A DNA stretch of 64,000 nucleotides from Tissierella simiarum (GTDB taxonomy: Bacteria > Bacillota > Clostridia > Tissierellales > Tissierellaceae): the NCBI RefSeq assembly GCF_018917865.1, contig NZ_JAHLPM010000003.1, positions 247,627-311,626 of the forward strand, written 5' to 3'. This document shows, in pieces, positions 1 through 8,310 of the stretch; the stretch's first letter is position 1; the number at the start of each line of letters is the position of its first letter. The notes beneath the pieces are model-generated. The model worked only from the letters and a program-made list of their open reading frames with translations, was not told the origin of the DNA and did no database searches. The position numbers were made by a program, and so were the translations under genes.

Positions 1-562
1 ACTCATGAAGGATTTTAGGAATATGACCTCCTGTTGTCATAAAAAGAGTATGAGTAATTCTTAAATCTATAACTGAAACTATGGTACTAATCATTCCACC
101 GAGACAGTAACCCATTAGTACATTGTTTTCTTTCCATAGACCTTTTTGTTCCAGCATGTCTATAGTTGATATGGTATCAATAACTCCATGCTCCCAAAAC
201 TGGAACATAACTTTCATATTAGGATAAAGATAAGATCTGCCGCTAACAGAATGATTTTCTACTCTTGTATAATTTCCAGGTAATATTAAGATACTGGTAT
301 TTACTCCAGCAGAAGCTAAATGAGGTCCAAGCCAAAGGAGAAACTTAATATTTCTACTGCCTAAACCATGAAGTATAAGGGTTGATGCTTTAACTTCTTT
401 TTTGGGGTGAAAATTATATAACTCAACTTTTCCAGTACCTGGAGCAAAATTTTCATAAAGTGTATCAAATCGCATATAGCTGCATCTATAATTTTTGCCT
501 TTAAATATATATCCAGCTACAGAATCAATATTTTTCTTTTTACAGTCAAAATTTATGTTCAT
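1..562 (-). CDS. alpha/beta hydrolase (PhaC-like Cys nucleophile), 3' end outside window
   Basis: Reading the minus strand from an ATG at 562, preceded by an AAAGGGA ribosome binding site, gives about 187 residues with no stop before the window edge, so the C-terminal part is missing. The visible part has an oxyanion-hole HG motif (LILHGLG, about residues 87-93) and a nucleophile elbow GYCLGG with Cys near residue 153. That places Cys where most alpha/beta hydrolases have Ser, as in PHA synthases and dienelactone-hydrolase-like enzymes. The catalytic Asp and His would lie beyond the edge. Substrate unknown. It is transcribed divergently from the cobalamin operon. The fold call is good; the specific function is not assigned. 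Confidence 0.75.
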   Translation of the reverse strand, partial: MNINFDCKKKNIDSVAGYIFKGKNYRCSYMRFDTLYENFAPGTGKVELYNFHPKKEVKASTLILHGLGSRNIKFLLWLGPHLASAGVNTSILILPGNYTRVENHSVSGRSYLYPNMKVMFQFWEHGVIDTISTIDMLEQKGLWKENNVLMGYCLGGMISTIVSVIDLRITHTLFMTTGGHIPKILHE

Positions 563-798
563 TAAAATCCCTTTCTTTAATTTTATAATAATAGTCTTAT
601 TATAGCATAAACATATTTAATAGTATCTATTAATAAATTTAGCATTAAATAAAAATGAATAATTTATGTATAATTATATTTATTATAATACATGTAAATA
701 TACAAATTTTACATTAAATAATTTTTATAGGAGTTTTTTAATTAAGAATATCTAAAGGAGAATACTTGTTCTAATGTTGGAAATGATTTATTTAAATG

Positions 799-827
799 TT
801 GATTGGTAAAAATATATATGATAATAT
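799..827 (+). promoter_or_regulatory. probable sigma-A promoter of the cobalamin operon
   Basis: TTGATT (799-804), a 17-base spacer and TAATAT (822-827) lie just upstream of the riboswitch, predicting a transcript start near 834. The rest of 563-845 is AT-rich with no other structure I can support. Confidence 0.5.
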
Positions 828-845
828 TAAAGTAACAATTTAATA

Positions 846-1010
846 CGAAAACAATAGGTTCTAAAAGATTAATAGGGAAATCGGTGAGATGCCGATACAG
901 CCCCCGCTACTGTAAATGAGTACGAAATCACAAATCCACTGGATATAATCTGGGAAGGAGTGAGATTAGGATGATTCATAAGTCAGGAGACCTGCCTATG
1001 TGTTTTAAAG
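846..1010 (+). promoter_or_regulatory. adenosylcobalamin riboswitch aptamer
   Basis: The sequence carries the hallmarks of the cobalamin riboswitch in order: AGGTTCTAAAAGATTAATAGGGAA at the 5' side (broken here as AGGTTC near 856), a GGTGAGATGCC element near 893, the invariant GCCCCCGCTACTGTA region near 899-915, and the B12 box AGTCAGGAGACCTGCCT at about 981-997. It lies upstream of the cobalt transport and corrin genes, as expected for cobalamin-repressed operons. Boundaries are approximate. Confidence 0.96.
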
Positions 1011-1024
1011 TGACCTTCGGTGGG

Positions 1025-1113
1025 AAGGGATAGCTTGTTATTTATACCAGATATATATTATAGGTATTAATATGACTTCGTATCCCTAACCTTGTGGTTA
1101 GGGATTTTATTTT
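1025..1113 (+). terminator. riboswitch expression platform: antiterminator/terminator
   Basis: A perfect 10-bp stem, ATCCCTAACC (1082-1091) and GGTTAGGGAT (1096-1105) with a 4-base loop, is followed by TTTATTTT, an intrinsic terminator. The upstream segment AAGGGATA (1025-1032) is complementary to TATCCCT (1081-1087), the left arm of that stem, so it can act as antiterminator when the aptamer is empty. Regulation by transcription attenuation is inferred from this mutually exclusive pairing. Confidence 0.85.
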
Positions 1114-1189
1114 CCTACCTAAACTAAGGTCGCCTAATATATAAAAATAAAGGATCTAGTCCTTTAAAATATATATGTGAGGTGATTTT

Positions 1190-1921
1190 ATGAAAAAGAG
1201 AAAAGTTTTATTTGGAGTAATAATGTTAACATTAGTTGTTACTCCACAAATAGCTCAAGCTATGCATATTATGGAAGGATTTCTCCCGTTAAAATGGGCA
1301 GTTACTTGGGCTATTTTAAGTCTACCCTTTCTATTTATAGGATTTAAGAGGGTTGGGAAACTAGCCAAAGAAGACCAAAATAAAAAGGTACTTCTTGGTT
1401 TAGCAGGAGGATTTGTTTTTGTTTTATCTGCCTTAAAGATTCCTTCTGTAACAGGTAGCTGTTCTCATCCTACAGGAGTTGGCTTAGGAGCAATATTATT
1501 TGGACCAACAACTATGACAGTTTTAGGTACTATAGTTTTATTGTTTCAAGCCTTGCTTTTAGCCCATGGAGGAATTACAACTCTAGGAGCAAATATATTC
1601 TCTATGGCAATAGTAGGTCCTTTAATATCCTACGGAATATACAAGGGTATGAAGAAGAAAAATATGAATACTACCTTATCTGTATTTTTAGCAGCTTGTT
1701 TAGGGGATTTAGCTACTTATATTATTACAGCAATTCAATTATCATTAGCTTTTCCAGATCCTATTGGAGGCATAGGTGCATCTTTAGTAAAATTCTTAAC
1801 AGTTTTTGCAGTGACACAAATTCCTTTAGCAATAGTAGAAGGCATTATAACTAGTATTATATTTAATTTATTATTAGAGTATAACAAAGAAGGAGTGATT
1901 GATATTGAAACAATTAGGTAA
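1190..1921 (+). CDS. cbiM: cobalt ECF transporter substrate-binding subunit CbiM
   Basis: Membrane S-component of the cobalt energy-coupling-factor importer CbiMNQO. The 243-residue product starts with a cleavable signal sequence (residues 1-24, ending AQA). The mature N-terminus is then Met25-His26 in MHIMEGFLP, the conserved segment whose N-terminal residues coordinate the metal in this family. A conserved SCSHPTG loop follows near residue 92, then several hydrophobic membrane segments. First gene after the cobalamin riboswitch, so cobalt uptake should be shut down when adenosylcobalamin is plentiful. RBS GAGGTGA sits just before the ATG. It overlaps the next gene by 17 bases, suggesting translational coupling. 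Confidence 0.97.
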   Translation: MKKRKVLFGVIMLTLVVTPQIAQAMHIMEGFLPLKWAVTWAILSLPFLFIGFKRVGKLAKEDQNKKVLLGLAGGFVFVLSALKIPSVTGSCSHPTGVGLGAILFGPTTMTVLGTIVLLFQALLLAHGGITTLGANIFSMAIVGPLISYGIYKGMKKKNMNTTLSVFLAACLGDLATYIITAIQLSLAFPDPIGGIGASLVKFLTVFAVTQIPLAIVEGIITSIIFNLLLEYNKEGVIDIETIR

Positions 1922-2198
1922 GAAAAATCTGCTTTTACTGTTGTTAGCAATTGCAATTATTATAACTCCTTTAATAATAAAAAGAGATTCTGAATTTGAA
2001 GGGGCTGACGGACAAGCAGAAGGGGTAATTGAAGAAATTAGTCCAGATTATGAACCTTGGTTTGAAAGTATATGGGAACCACCAAGTGGAGAAATAGAAA
2101 GCTTATTATTTTCTCTACAGGTTGCTATAGGAGCAGGAGCAATAGGATATATTTTTGGTGGCTTAAAGGAGAAAAGAAAGATTGCTGCTAATAGATAA
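1905..2198 (+). CDS. cbiN: cobalt transport protein CbiN
   Basis: Small accessory subunit of the CbiMNQO cobalt importer, about 97 residues. It has two hydrophobic helices (near residues 8-25 and 66-85) flanking an acidic extracytoplasmic segment with the family pattern GADGQAEG...PDYEPWFES...[14 protein letters not shown] (parts quoted). I place the start at TTG 1905 because the AAGGAG at 1890-1895 is 9 bases away; TTG 1899 is only 3 bases from it. It overlaps cbiM by 17 bases. Known role: works with CbiM in metal loading. Confidence 0.93.
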   Translation: MKQLGKKNLLLLLLAIAIIITPLIIKRDSEFEGADGQAEGVIEEISPDYEPWFESIWEPPSGEIESLLFSLQVAIGAGAIGYIFGGLKEKRKIAANR

Positions 2199-2865
2199 AT
2201 ATGCATATACAAATAATTTGAGAAATTATAATCCAATGGCAAAGGTGTTATTTGCCATTGGAGGTATCTTTTTATCTTTGATTTTTAATAGTGTCTATAT
2301 TGATATTTCAATTATTGTTGTTATGACCCTTTTAATTATAGCGGTGGCTAAAATACCTATTAAAAGTTATTTTAAACTATTATTAGTCCCTTTAGGATTC
2401 TTGTTAATTAGTATAATAACAATAATTATAACTTTTTCAAAAGACAGTATATATATTTATAGTTTTACCTTGTTTAATAAGACTTTTGGCATAACTTCAT
2501 CATCTTTGAAACAAGGTTTAAAATTAACTACTAGAGTAGTATCTTCTATATCTTCAACTTACTTTTTAATATTAACAACACCACTGAATGACTTAATAAG
2601 AGTGTTTAATAAGCTTAAAATGCCAGATCTATTAATAGAATTAATTATTTTAACTTATAGGGCAATTTTTATATTTTTAGAGGAATGGAGAAATATTTAT
2701 GTGGCACAAGATATGAAATTTGGCTATGACGGTTTAAAAAATAGTTATAATTCCATTGGCTTATTGGTAAGAAATTTATTTATTAGAATCTTTATAAGGT
2801 ATAAAGATATGATTACAACCTTAGATTGTAAGCTTTATGAAGGAAAATTTAAATTAGGTGATTAA
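2182..2865 (+). CDS. cbiQ: cobalt ECF transporter T component CbiQ
   Basis: Transmembrane coupling (EcfT-like) subunit of the cobalt importer, 227 residues. It opens with the conserved [15 protein letters not shown] segment, has about five hydrophobic helices, and carries a cytoplasmic coupling region with the family-type patterns LTYRAIFIFLEE and RIFIRYKDM. The start is TTG at 2182 with AAAGGAG about 10 bases upstream, overlapping cbiN by 17 bases. It should dock CbiO to CbiM/CbiN in the membrane. Confidence 0.95.
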   Translation: MLLIDKYAYTNNLRNYNPMAKVLFAIGGIFLSLIFNSVYIDISIIVVMTLLIIAVAKIPIKSYFKLLLVPLGFLLISIITIIITFSKDSIYIYSFTLFNKTFGITSSSLKQGLKLTTRVVSSISSTYFLILTTPLNDLIRVFNKLKMPDLLIELIILTYRAIFIFLEEWRNIYVAQDMKFGYDGLKNSYNSIGLLVRNLFIRIFIRYKDMITTLDCKLYEGKFKLGD

Positions 2866-3660
2866 ATGATAAAAATAGAAAACCTATATTATGAATATGA
2901 AGATGGAACTAAAGCTTTAAACAATATAAATATTGATACAAGTAAAGGAAAAGTAGTGGGAATTATAGGAGCCAATGGTTCAGGAAAATCAACTTTATTT
3001 TTAAATATGATTGGGATACTTAAACCCAAAAGTGGGTTGATAAAATATGAGGATATGCCTATAAAATATACTAAATCATATATGAAAGAGTATAGAAAGC
3101 GAGTTAACATTGTATTTCAAAATCCTGAAAATCAAATTTTCTATTCAAATGTATATGATGATGTAGCTTTCTCTCTTCGCAATATAGGATTAAGTGAAGA
3201 ACTTGTAAGAAAAAAGGTAAATGAAGCTCTAAATCAAGTAGATGGGTTAGAGTTGATAAATAAACCTGTTCATTTTTTAAGTTATGGACAGAAAAAGAGA
3301 GTAGCTTTTGCAGGAGTATTAGTTATGGATTGTAATGTTCTTCTTTTAGATGAACCTACCAGCGGATTAGATCCTTATATGACAAAAGAAGTAAAAAAAA
3401 TAATAAACACAATTAGTTCTGAAAAAAACATTGTTATATCTAGTCATGATATGGATTTAATTTATGACATTTGTGATTACGTCTATATTTTAAGTAAAGG
3501 AAGTTTGATTGGAGAAGGAAAACCAGAGAAGATCTTCTTAGAAGCTGAGATAATTGAAAAAGCTTCCTTAGAGAAACCATGGCTTATAAAAATACATGAA
3601 AAACTAGGAACTCCACTATTTAAAAGTGAAAAGGAATTTTTGGAATTTAATATGAAATAA
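2866..3660 (+). CDS. cbiO: cobalt ECF transporter ATPase CbiO
   Basis: ABC ATPase of the CbiMNQO importer, 264 residues. Visible motifs: Walker A GANGSGKST (residues 35-43), Q-loop in IVFQNPENQ, the degenerate ECF-type signature LSYGQKKR near 139, Walker B VLLLDEPTSGLD near 160, and H-loop ISSHDMD near 193. It begins directly after the cbiQ stop codon. It is the only ABC ATPase gene in the cobalamin operon, although a second, BtuCF-type importer is encoded downstream. Confidence 0.97.
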   Translation: MIKIENLYYEYEDGTKALNNINIDTSKGKVVGIIGANGSGKSTLFLNMIGILKPKSGLIKYEDMPIKYTKSYMKEYRKRVNIVFQNPENQIFYSNVYDDVAFSLRNIGLSEELVRKKVNEALNQVDGLELINKPVHFLSYGQKKRVAFAGVLVMDCNVLLLDEPTSGLDPYMTKEVKKIINTISSEKNIVISSHDMDLIYDICDYVYILSKGSLIGEGKPEKIFLEAEIIEKASLEKPWLIKIHEKLGTPLFKSEKEFLEFNMK

Positions 3661-3679
3661 AGATTGGAAAGGAGAACTT

Positions 3680-4459
3680 ATGGATAAAGGGATTATAGTT
3701 GTCAGCTTTGGCACCACATATGAAAACACTAGAAAATTATGTATTGAATCTATAGAAAATAGGATCAAAGAAGCTTATAGTGATTACAAAGTTCTAAGAG
3801 CTTTTACTTCTAGTATGGTAATCAATATTTTAAAAAACAGGGACAACCTATCAGTGTTTAATCCAGAAGAAGCATTAGAAGAAATGAAAAGAGAAAATAT
3901 AAAGGAAGTATATATTCAACCTCTACATATTATAGCAGGACATGAATATGAAAAACTACTAAATCAAGTAGAAGAATTTAAAGATAGAAATAGAGATTTC
4001 ATTATAAAAGTTGGAAAACCTTTACTTTATGATGAAGATGATTATGTGAAGGTTATTTATAGTCTGGAAAATGAAATACCGCATAAGGAAGAAGGAGTAG
4101 CGTTTATGGGGCATGGGACAGATCATTTAGTTGATAGTTCCTATAAGAAATTAGAAAAAGGTTTCAGAGATAAAGGATATAAAAATATTTTTATTGGAAC
4201 TGTAGAAGGGGAAAGAGGTTTAGCATATATAATAGATGAAGTGAAAAATAAAGGCTTAAGAAAAATTAAGCTTTATCCTTTTATGCTGGTGGCTGGAGAT
4301 CATGTAATAAATGATATGGCTTCAGATGATGAAGATTCTTGGAAAAGTCAATTAGAAAAGGAAGGGTTTGGTGTTACAGTTATTGTTAAAGGTCTTGGAC
4401 AAAACGAAAGTATACAAAATATATATTTAGATCATTTAAAAGGTATTATTGATAGTTAA
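3680..4459 (+). CDS. cbiK: sirohydrochlorin cobaltochelatase CbiK
   Basis: Inserts Co2+ into sirohydrochlorin (factor II), the entry step of the anaerobic cobalamin pathway. The 259-residue length matches the class II chelatase CbiK rather than the short CbiX. Metal-site histidines are visible at His145 (MGHGTDH) and His208 (VAGDHVIND), matching the His145/His207 pair known in the Salmonella enzyme; AGHEY near 86-90 supplies further conserved polar residues. No signal peptide, so cytoplasmic. RBS AAAGGAG precedes the ATG. Confidence 0.96.
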   Translation: MDKGIIVVSFGTTYENTRKLCIESIENRIKEAYSDYKVLRAFTSSMVINILKNRDNLSVFNPEEALEEMKRENIKEVYIQPLHIIAGHEYEKLLNQVEEFKDRNRDFIIKVGKPLLYDEDDYVKVIYSLENEIPHKEEGVAFMGHGTDHLVDSSYKKLEKGFRDKGYKNIFIGTVEGERGLAYIIDEVKNKGLRKIKLYPFMLVAGDHVINDMASDDEDSWKSQLEKEGFGVTVIVKGLGQNESIQNIYLDHLKGIIDS

Positions 4460-4471
4460 GGAGGAAAATAA

Positions 4472-5485
4472 ATGAAGAAAAAAGTTCTAGCTTTATTTTT
4501 AATTGTATTAATGATTTTACCAATGGTTTCAGCTTGTAATAATAAACCTGTTAATAATGCTGAAGAAATAGTAGAAGAAAGTGGAGAGGATAAAGAGATA
4601 GTTGAAGAGTATGGAGTTAAAATAGATGAAGATACTGTAAGTTTTATTGATGGCAGAGATCAAGAGGTTATTTTAAATAAAAAGCCAGAACGAGTAGTAT
4701 GTTTATTTAATTCTTATCTAGATATTTGGTATAACTCTGGAGGAACTGTAGTAGGTAGATTAGAAGAGTCTCAAGAAAAATTAGTAGAAGGAGCTAAAGA
4801 TGCTGAGGTAGTAGGAAAATTAGGCTCAGAAAGTTTAGAAAAGATTTTGGCTTTACAACCAGATTTGGTTATTTTAAACTCTAATATGAAGGGACATTTA
4901 GCTTTAATAGAGGCTTTAGAACAGAACAATATTGGGATTATTGCTTTAGACTATTTTTATAAAGATGACTATTTCAAGTTTGTTAGATTATTCACTGCTT
5001 TAAATGAAAGAGAAGACTTATATGAAAAAAATGCCATTGAAGTCAGAGATGAAATTGAAGATATTATAAAAAATGTTCCTAAAGATAAGGAACATAAAGT
5101 ATTACTTATGATGGCCAGTGCAAAGAATATTACTGTAAGAGGTTCTGATTCTACTGTAGGTGAAATGTTAAAAGATTTAAATACTATAAATATTTCTAAT
5201 GTACATGATAAGAATATTGATTCTCAAGCCTTCAGTTTGGAAAAAATAATAGAAGAAGATCCAGATTATATATTTGTTCAAACAACAGGCAGTGACATGG
5301 ATAAAGTGTTTGAAAAACTAAAGAAGGATATAGAAAATAATCCTGCTTGGTCTTCTTTAAAAGCTGTTAAAGAAGAAAAATATATATACTTGCCTAAAGA
5401 TTTATATATGTATAAACCTAATGAAAGATATCCAGAAGCATATTTAGGATTAGCTAAAATATTATATCCAGAAGTATTCAATTAG
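4472..5485 (+). CDS. corrinoid/metal-chelate ABC transporter binding lipoprotein (BtuF/FepB-like)
   Basis: Extracytoplasmic solute-binding protein, 337 residues, with a lipoprotein signal ending in the lipobox VSAC (lipidated Cys22). The mature domain has the two-lobe Peripla_BP_2 pattern: RVVCLFNS near the start of the domain, EKILALQPDLVI in the first lobe, and a long linker helix. Position in a cobalamin-riboswitch operon, directly before a FecCD-type permease, suggests corrinoid or cobalt-chelate uptake, but siderophore-like ligands cannot be excluded from sequence alone. Confidence 0.85.
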   Translation: MKKKVLALFLIVLMILPMVSACNNKPVNNAEEIVEESGEDKEIVEEYGVKIDEDTVSFIDGRDQEVILNKKPERVVCLFNSYLDIWYNSGGTVVGRLEESQEKLVEGAKDAEVVGKLGSESLEKILALQPDLVILNSNMKGHLALIEALEQNNIGIIALDYFYKDDYFKFVRLFTALNEREDLYEKNAIEVRDEIEDIIKNVPKDKEHKVLLMMASAKNITVRGSDSTVGEMLKDLNTINISNVHDKNIDSQAFSLEKIIEEDPDYIFVQTTGSDMDKVFEKLKKDIENNPAWSSLKAVKEEKYIYLPKDLYMYKPNERYPEAYLGLAKILYPEVFN

Positions 5486-5495
5486 GTGATTTTTT

Positions 5496-6500
5496 ATGAT
5501 TAATGGTAAAGATGGAAAAATTGCAAATAAAAATGGAATACTAATTTTATTGCTAGCACTTTTTATTATTAGCTTTTTTATTAGTATAGGAAATGGAGCG
5601 GTTAAAATTACACCTAGTGAAATTATTAAGTCGCTCCTTAAAGAAAAGGGATCAATTAATTATCAAGTAATTTGGAATGTAAGGCTGCCTAGAACAATAG
5701 TAGCGGCCTTAGTTGGTATTAGCTTATCCTTATCCGGAACTATCCTCCAAGGAGTAATGAGAAACCCCTTGGCAAGTCCTAGTATTATTGGAGTTTCCTC
5801 TGGTGGAGGATTAATGGCTTTGGTAATACTTATTTTATTCCCTCAATATTATTATTTAGTACCTATGGGAGCTTTTGTAGGAGCTCTCCTAGCTACACTT
5901 TTTATTTATGCATTGGCATGGAAAGATGGCATAATGCCTATGAGGCTGGTATTAGCTGGAGTAGCAGTATCATCTTTGTTAAATGCTGGAATCAATGGAT
6001 TAATGACCTTCTTTCCAGATAAAGTAGCAGGAGTTATAGGATTTATGGTAGGAGGTCTATCGGCTATAACATGGATTCAAGTTAAAACCATTTTACCCTA
6101 TACTATTATAGGAGCAATTTTTACTTTATTATTACCAGGAAAGCTAAACATCTTAATGCTAGGAGATGAAGTAGCTACAGGTTTAGGACTTTCCGTTGAA
6201 AAAACTAGATTTTTATTTATAATATTATCTTCTCTTTTAGCTGGAAGTGCTGTAAGTGTAATAGGTCTACTAGGATTTGTAGGATTAATAGTTCCTCATA
6301 TTACTCGTATAATTATAGGTTCAGATTATAAATATTTATTTCCAGGAGTAATTTTATCAGGAGGATCTCTTTTAATGCTTTGCGATACTTTAAGTAGAGT
6401 TTTGTTTGCACCAACGGAGATTCCTGTTGGTATTATTATGTCAGCTTTAGGGGCTCCATTTTTTCTTTACTTACTTAGGAACAAAAAAAATATGCAATAA
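5496..6500 (+). CDS. FecCD/BtuC-family ABC transporter permease
   Basis: Polytopic inner-membrane permease, 334 residues, typical length of the BtuC/FecCD family. Family motifs include RLPRTIVAALVGISLSLSG near residue 66, LQGVMRNPLASPSIIGVSSG near 87, and the cytoplasmic coupling segment GLLGFVGLIVPHITR near 258. It pairs with the preceding binding lipoprotein. Its own ATPase (BtuD type) is not encoded next: the following gene is cbiP. An ATPase elsewhere in the genome, or sharing, must be assumed. Confidence 0.9.
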   Translation: MINGKDGKIANKNGILILLLALFIISFFISIGNGAVKITPSEIIKSLLKEKGSINYQVIWNVRLPRTIVAALVGISLSLSGTILQGVMRNPLASPSIIGVSSGGGLMALVILILFPQYYYLVPMGAFVGALLATLFIYALAWKDGIMPMRLVLAGVAVSSLLNAGINGLMTFFPDKVAGVIGFMVGGLSAITWIQVKTILPYTIIGAIFTLLLPGKLNILMLGDEVATGLGLSVEKTRFLFIILSSLLAGSAVSVIGLLGFVGLIVPHITRIIIGSDYKYLFPGVILSGGSLLMLCDTLSRVLFAPTEIPVGIIMSALGAPFFLYLLRNKKNMQ

Positions 6501-6521
6501 ATTAACTATGGAGGTGTGATT

Positions 6522-7364
6522 ATGACAGCAATAATGGTACAGGGAACTACATCATCAGCAGGAAAAAGTCTTATGTGTTCTGCTTTATGTAAAATATTTA
6601 ATGAAGACGGTTTAAAGGTATATCCTTTTAAATCTCAAAATATGTCGTCAAAATCTCATGTAACAGAAGAGGGATATGAAATAAGTGTAGCTCAAGCTTT
6701 ACAAGCAACAGCAGCTGGATTAAAGCCCAATCCAAATATGAATCCTATACTTTTAAAGCCGACAACAGATAGAAAATCTCAAGTTTTTATTAAAGGCAGT
6801 AAGTATAAGGATATGGATGCAGTAGAGTATTTTCAATTTAAAACTAGTTTAAGACCTATGATTGTAGAAACCTTTAAAGAGATAGAAAAAAGTTTTGATG
6901 TAGTAGTTATTGAAGGTGCTGGAAGTCCAGCAGAAATTAACTTAAAGGAAAATGATATAGTAAATATGGGAATGGCAGAAATAGCTGATGCACCTGTGTT
7001 ATTAATAGCTGACATAGATAGAGGAGGAGTCTTTGCTTCTCTTTATGGGACAGTAATGTTATTAGAAGAAGATGAAAGAAAAAGAGTTAAAGGGCTTATT
7101 ATAAATAAGTTCCGTGGAGATAAAACTTTACTAGAACCTGGATTAAAGATGATAGAGGAGTTATTAAACATTCCTGTAGTTGGAACCATACCATATTTAA
7201 GTTTGAACCTTGAAGAAGAAGATTCTTTAGTAGATAGAAAGAATAATGAAGATTTATCTAATGTTAATGTAGAAGATGAACTTGAAAGACTGGCAAAAGC
7301 AGTAAGAGAAAATATGGACATGGATTATGTATATTCTCTAATACAAAGGAGTACCTATGAATAG
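6522..7364 (+). CDS. cbiP: cobyric acid synthase CbiP lacking the glutaminase domain
   Basis: ATP-dependent amidation of corrin side chains b, d, e and g. The synthetase part is complete: [17 protein letters not shown] (P-loop), [37 protein letters not shown] and LNLEEEDSL. Normal CbiP/CobQ is about 490-510 residues with a C-terminal class I glutaminase domain. Here the protein is about 280 residues: straight after the EEEDSL segment comes a short acidic linker and then the usual extreme C-terminal tail ([23 protein letters not shown]). The roughly 200-230-residue glutaminase domain is absent without any frame disruption. Start ATG 6522 is chosen for GGAGGTG at 6510-6516. It overlaps cbiB by 8 bases. 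Confidence 0.95.
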   Translation: MTAIMVQGTTSSAGKSLMCSALCKIFNEDGLKVYPFKSQNMSSKSHVTEEGYEISVAQALQATAAGLKPNPNMNPILLKPTTDRKSQVFIKGSKYKDMDAVEYFQFKTSLRPMIVETFKEIEKSFDVVVIEGAGSPAEINLKENDIVNMGMAEIADAPVLLIADIDRGGVFASLYGTVMLLEEDERKRVKGLIINKFRGDKTLLEPGLKMIEELLNIPVVGTIPYLSLNLEEEDSLVDRKNNEDLSNVNVEDELERLAKAVRENMDMDYVYSLIQRSTYE

Positions 7365-8295
7365 TTTAATTGTAGCGGCTGTTTTAGACCTTTTAATTGG
7401 TGATCCTTACTATTTTCCTCATCCAGTTAAATTAATGGGAAGAATAATAGGTATAGAAGAAAGAATAGCTAGGAAATTAACTAGATCTAAAGGTGGATTA
7501 AAGTTAGCAGGTTTTATTATTGTAATCTTAAATGTTTTCCTAGCTTATTTTATTCCATATACAATACTAAAAGTTTTATTGCCTTATAAAATAGCTTACA
7601 ACTTATTAAACATTTATTTGATGTATACTTGTATAGCAGCTAGGTGTTTAGATGTAGAAGCTATGAAGGTATATAATGGAATAGAAGAAGGATTAGAGGA
7701 AGGTAGAAAGAGACTTTCCTATATAGTTGGCAGAGATACTACTAATTTAACTTTTGAAGAGATAATTAGAGCAGATGTAGAAACCGTAGCTGAAAATACT
7801 AGCGATGGAGTAATAGCACCTTTGTTTTATATGATGCTATTAGGTGCACCAGGAGGACTGGCTTATAAAATGACTAATACTATGGATTCTATGTTAGGCT
7901 ATAAAAATGAAAAGTATATAGATTATGGATACTTTCCAGCTAAAACAGACGACTTGTTTAATTTTCTTCCTGCTAGATTAACAGGAATTCTAATGATACT
8001 ATCTTCAGCTTTTAAATTCGATATTAAAAAAGGATTTCAGATGATGGTAAGAGATAGAAAAAACCATAAAAGTCCAAACTGTGCTTATCCAGAAGGGGCT
8101 GTAGCAGGTCTTCTAAATATTCAGTTAGGTGGAAATAACTATTATTTTGGCAAGATGGTAGAAAAACCAACTATTGGAGATAAAACTATTTCTATAGATA
8201 AATCCCATATTAGAGATACTGTAGAAATTATGTATAGATCCGAATTTTTATTTTTATTTTTATACACTTTAATAAAGATATTCTACAACTCATAG
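7357..8295 (+). CDS. cbiB: adenosylcobinamide-phosphate synthase CbiB
   Basis: Membrane enzyme that attaches (R)-1-amino-2-propanol phosphate to adenosylcobyric acid. 312 residues with the family patterns [19 protein letters not shown] at the N-terminus, [13 protein letters not shown] and [18 protein letters not shown] in the middle, and [21 protein letters not shown] near the C-terminal third. Several hydrophobic segments. The ATG has AAAGGAG upstream, and the start overlaps the end of cbiP. Its partner CobD, which makes the aminopropanol phosphate, is the next gene. Confidence 0.96.
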   Translation: MNSLIVAAVLDLLIGDPYYFPHPVKLMGRIIGIEERIARKLTRSKGGLKLAGFIIVILNVFLAYFIPYTILKVLLPYKIAYNLLNIYLMYTCIAARCLDVEAMKVYNGIEEGLEEGRKRLSYIVGRDTTNLTFEEIIRADVETVAENTSDGVIAPLFYMMLLGAPGGLAYKMTNTMDSMLGYKNEKYIDYGYFPAKTDDLFNFLPARLTGILMILSSAFKFDIKKGFQMMVRDRKNHKSPNCAYPEGAVAGLLNIQLGGNNYYFGKMVEKPTIGDKTISIDKSHIRDTVEIMYRSEFLFLFLYTLIKIFYNS

Positions 8296-8310
8296 AGAAG
8301 AGGTGTGACA

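Noticed and set aside
54..562. Frameshift or truncation in the left-edge hydrolase
   Set aside because: The frame is open to the window edge; the missing C-terminus is simply outside the window.
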